NCBI GenBank assembly: GCA_029432795.1
Contig: JARNMJ010000042.1
Span: forward strand, 1-39,584
DNA from: Pontiellaceae bacterium B12219
GTDB lineage: Bacteria; Verrucomicrobiota; Kiritimatiellia; Kiritimatiellales; Pontiellaceae
Direction of reading: 5' to 3'
DNA: 39,584 bases
Made by a program: the position numbers and the translations under genes. Under the pieces are notes generated by a model. That model had not been told where the DNA came from, made no database searches, and was given only the letters and a program-made list of their open reading frames with translations. Positions 39,162-39,584 of the stretch are shown piece after piece (within the stretch, counting starts at the first letter, position 1; each line of letters begins with the position of its first letter).

Positions 39162-39371
39162 TCAACGCAACCAATATGATGGATAGATGACACCCTTCTC
39201 ACGCTCCTTAGTCGATTCATAGACGTTGCTGGAATGCAGGGCTTTATATCGCAGAACCTTCAGCAATGGAACAAGGTCTCGAAACCCTCCACAAGTTTCA
39301 TGCCCCTCATCCAAATAGGATTCTTCCTTCAATGCCTTGGATATATCGGCATCCGTCATTTTGTAATCCAT
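39162..39371 (-). CDS. Hypothetical protein, island gene
   Basis: 69 residues from ATG 39371 (GGGGA site 6 bp upstream); a TTG start at 39413 would add 14 residues. The sequence MDYKMTDADISKALKEESYL with GFRDLVPLLKVLRYKALH is helical and soluble. I do not recognise it. Convergent with the XRE-type gene, with 49 bp between. Confidence 0.4.
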   Translation of the reverse strand: MDYKMTDADISKALKEESYLDEGHETCGGFRDLVPLLKVLRYKALHSSNVYESTKEREKGVIYPSYWLR

Positions 39372-39584
39372 AGTTTCCCCATTCAAAAATCCCAGTATAT
39401 CAATCGGTGTCAAATCGCCTCACAACCCAACTTTTGACCATTCACAGGTTGACTTATTGCGAATCCATGATAGTGCGCCCTGATTTAATATAGAGCCTGT
39501 CCCAAAGTCTCCGATTTTATTTTCACCTCAAAATCAGGCCGGAGCTAAAAGTCGGATTTGTGCCGCTTGACGGCTTGTGCACTC
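39372..39584. other. Window end, no gene seen
   Basis: No coding frame with support and no clear RNA. A TAGAGCCTGTCCCAAA stretch near 39489 faintly recalls insertion-sequence ends, but no transposase is visible. Confidence 0.4.

Noticed and set aside
39485-39510. TAGAGCCTGTCCCAAA resembling an insertion-sequence end
   Set aside because: No matching inverted end, target duplication or transposase in the window.

Overview
The window is one stretch of a bacterial chromosome of moderate to high G+C, without rRNA or CRISPR. The gene set (class III anaerobic ribonucleotide reductase, a CE7 acetyl esterase, fermentative and acid-tolerance enzymes, PAS-SpoIIE phosphatases, a two-domain NDK, a Bacteroidetes-like pyruvate kinase) suggests an anaerobic, polysaccharide-using member of the PVC group, possibly Kiritimatiellota. 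This placement is inferred from gene content only.

Layout, left to right. 1-5.3 kb: a PaaX-like regulator, a 38-bp perfect palindrome, proBA, and on the minus strand a large fusion of a WecA/MraY-type sugar-1-phosphate transferase with a membrane-Rossmann module. 5.6-7.7 kb: tRNA-Asp, an aquaporin and a frameshifted acetylxylan esterase. 7.7-11.3 kb: dnaG behind a DUF4349 lipoprotein, a small membrane protein and cvpA. 11.4-15.6 kb: an anaerobic dNTP module (nrdD, a redoxin, nrdG), with an NrdR-like box upstream and two repeat elements in its gaps. 15.6-16.35 kb: a RAYT transposase gene between three REP-like palindromes. 16.3-20.1 kb (minus): an SDR, a PLD-like protein and two tandem PAS-SpoIIE phosphatases. 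20.2-24.6 kb: slyX, pyk, an MsbA-like ABC exporter and a pirin, then a perfect 22-bp inverted repeat. 24.6-29.3 kb: ppnP and a divergent cluster of RLAN-RimK ATP-grasp ligase, GNAT, DUF2817 carboxypeptidase-like protein and GNAT-C39 peptidase fusion. 29.4-36.3 kb: gadB with a membrane partner, aspC, the tandem-domain NDK, an RsmB-like methyltransferase, a hypothetical protein and a small lipoprotein.

At about 36.6 kb the sequence becomes visibly more A+T-rich. Exactly there lies a 22-nt minus-strand match to the 3' end of a tRNA (T-loop, T-stem, acceptor, discriminator C, CCA), followed by a terminator. This looks like the distal attachment site of an integrated island that fills the rest of the window. 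The island portion carries small zinc-ribbon/membrane proteins, an XRE-type regulator and unknown genes.

The strongest unexplained signal is a dispersed palindrome, TTCCARNNNYTGGAA. I count 16 exact copies (chance expectation about 0.01) and several one-mismatch copies, in spacers and inside genes. The genic copies are read in all three codon phases, so the constraint acts on the DNA or RNA, not on the protein. Next in interest are the RimK/GNAT/peptidase cluster, the RAYT-REP locus and the island boundary.
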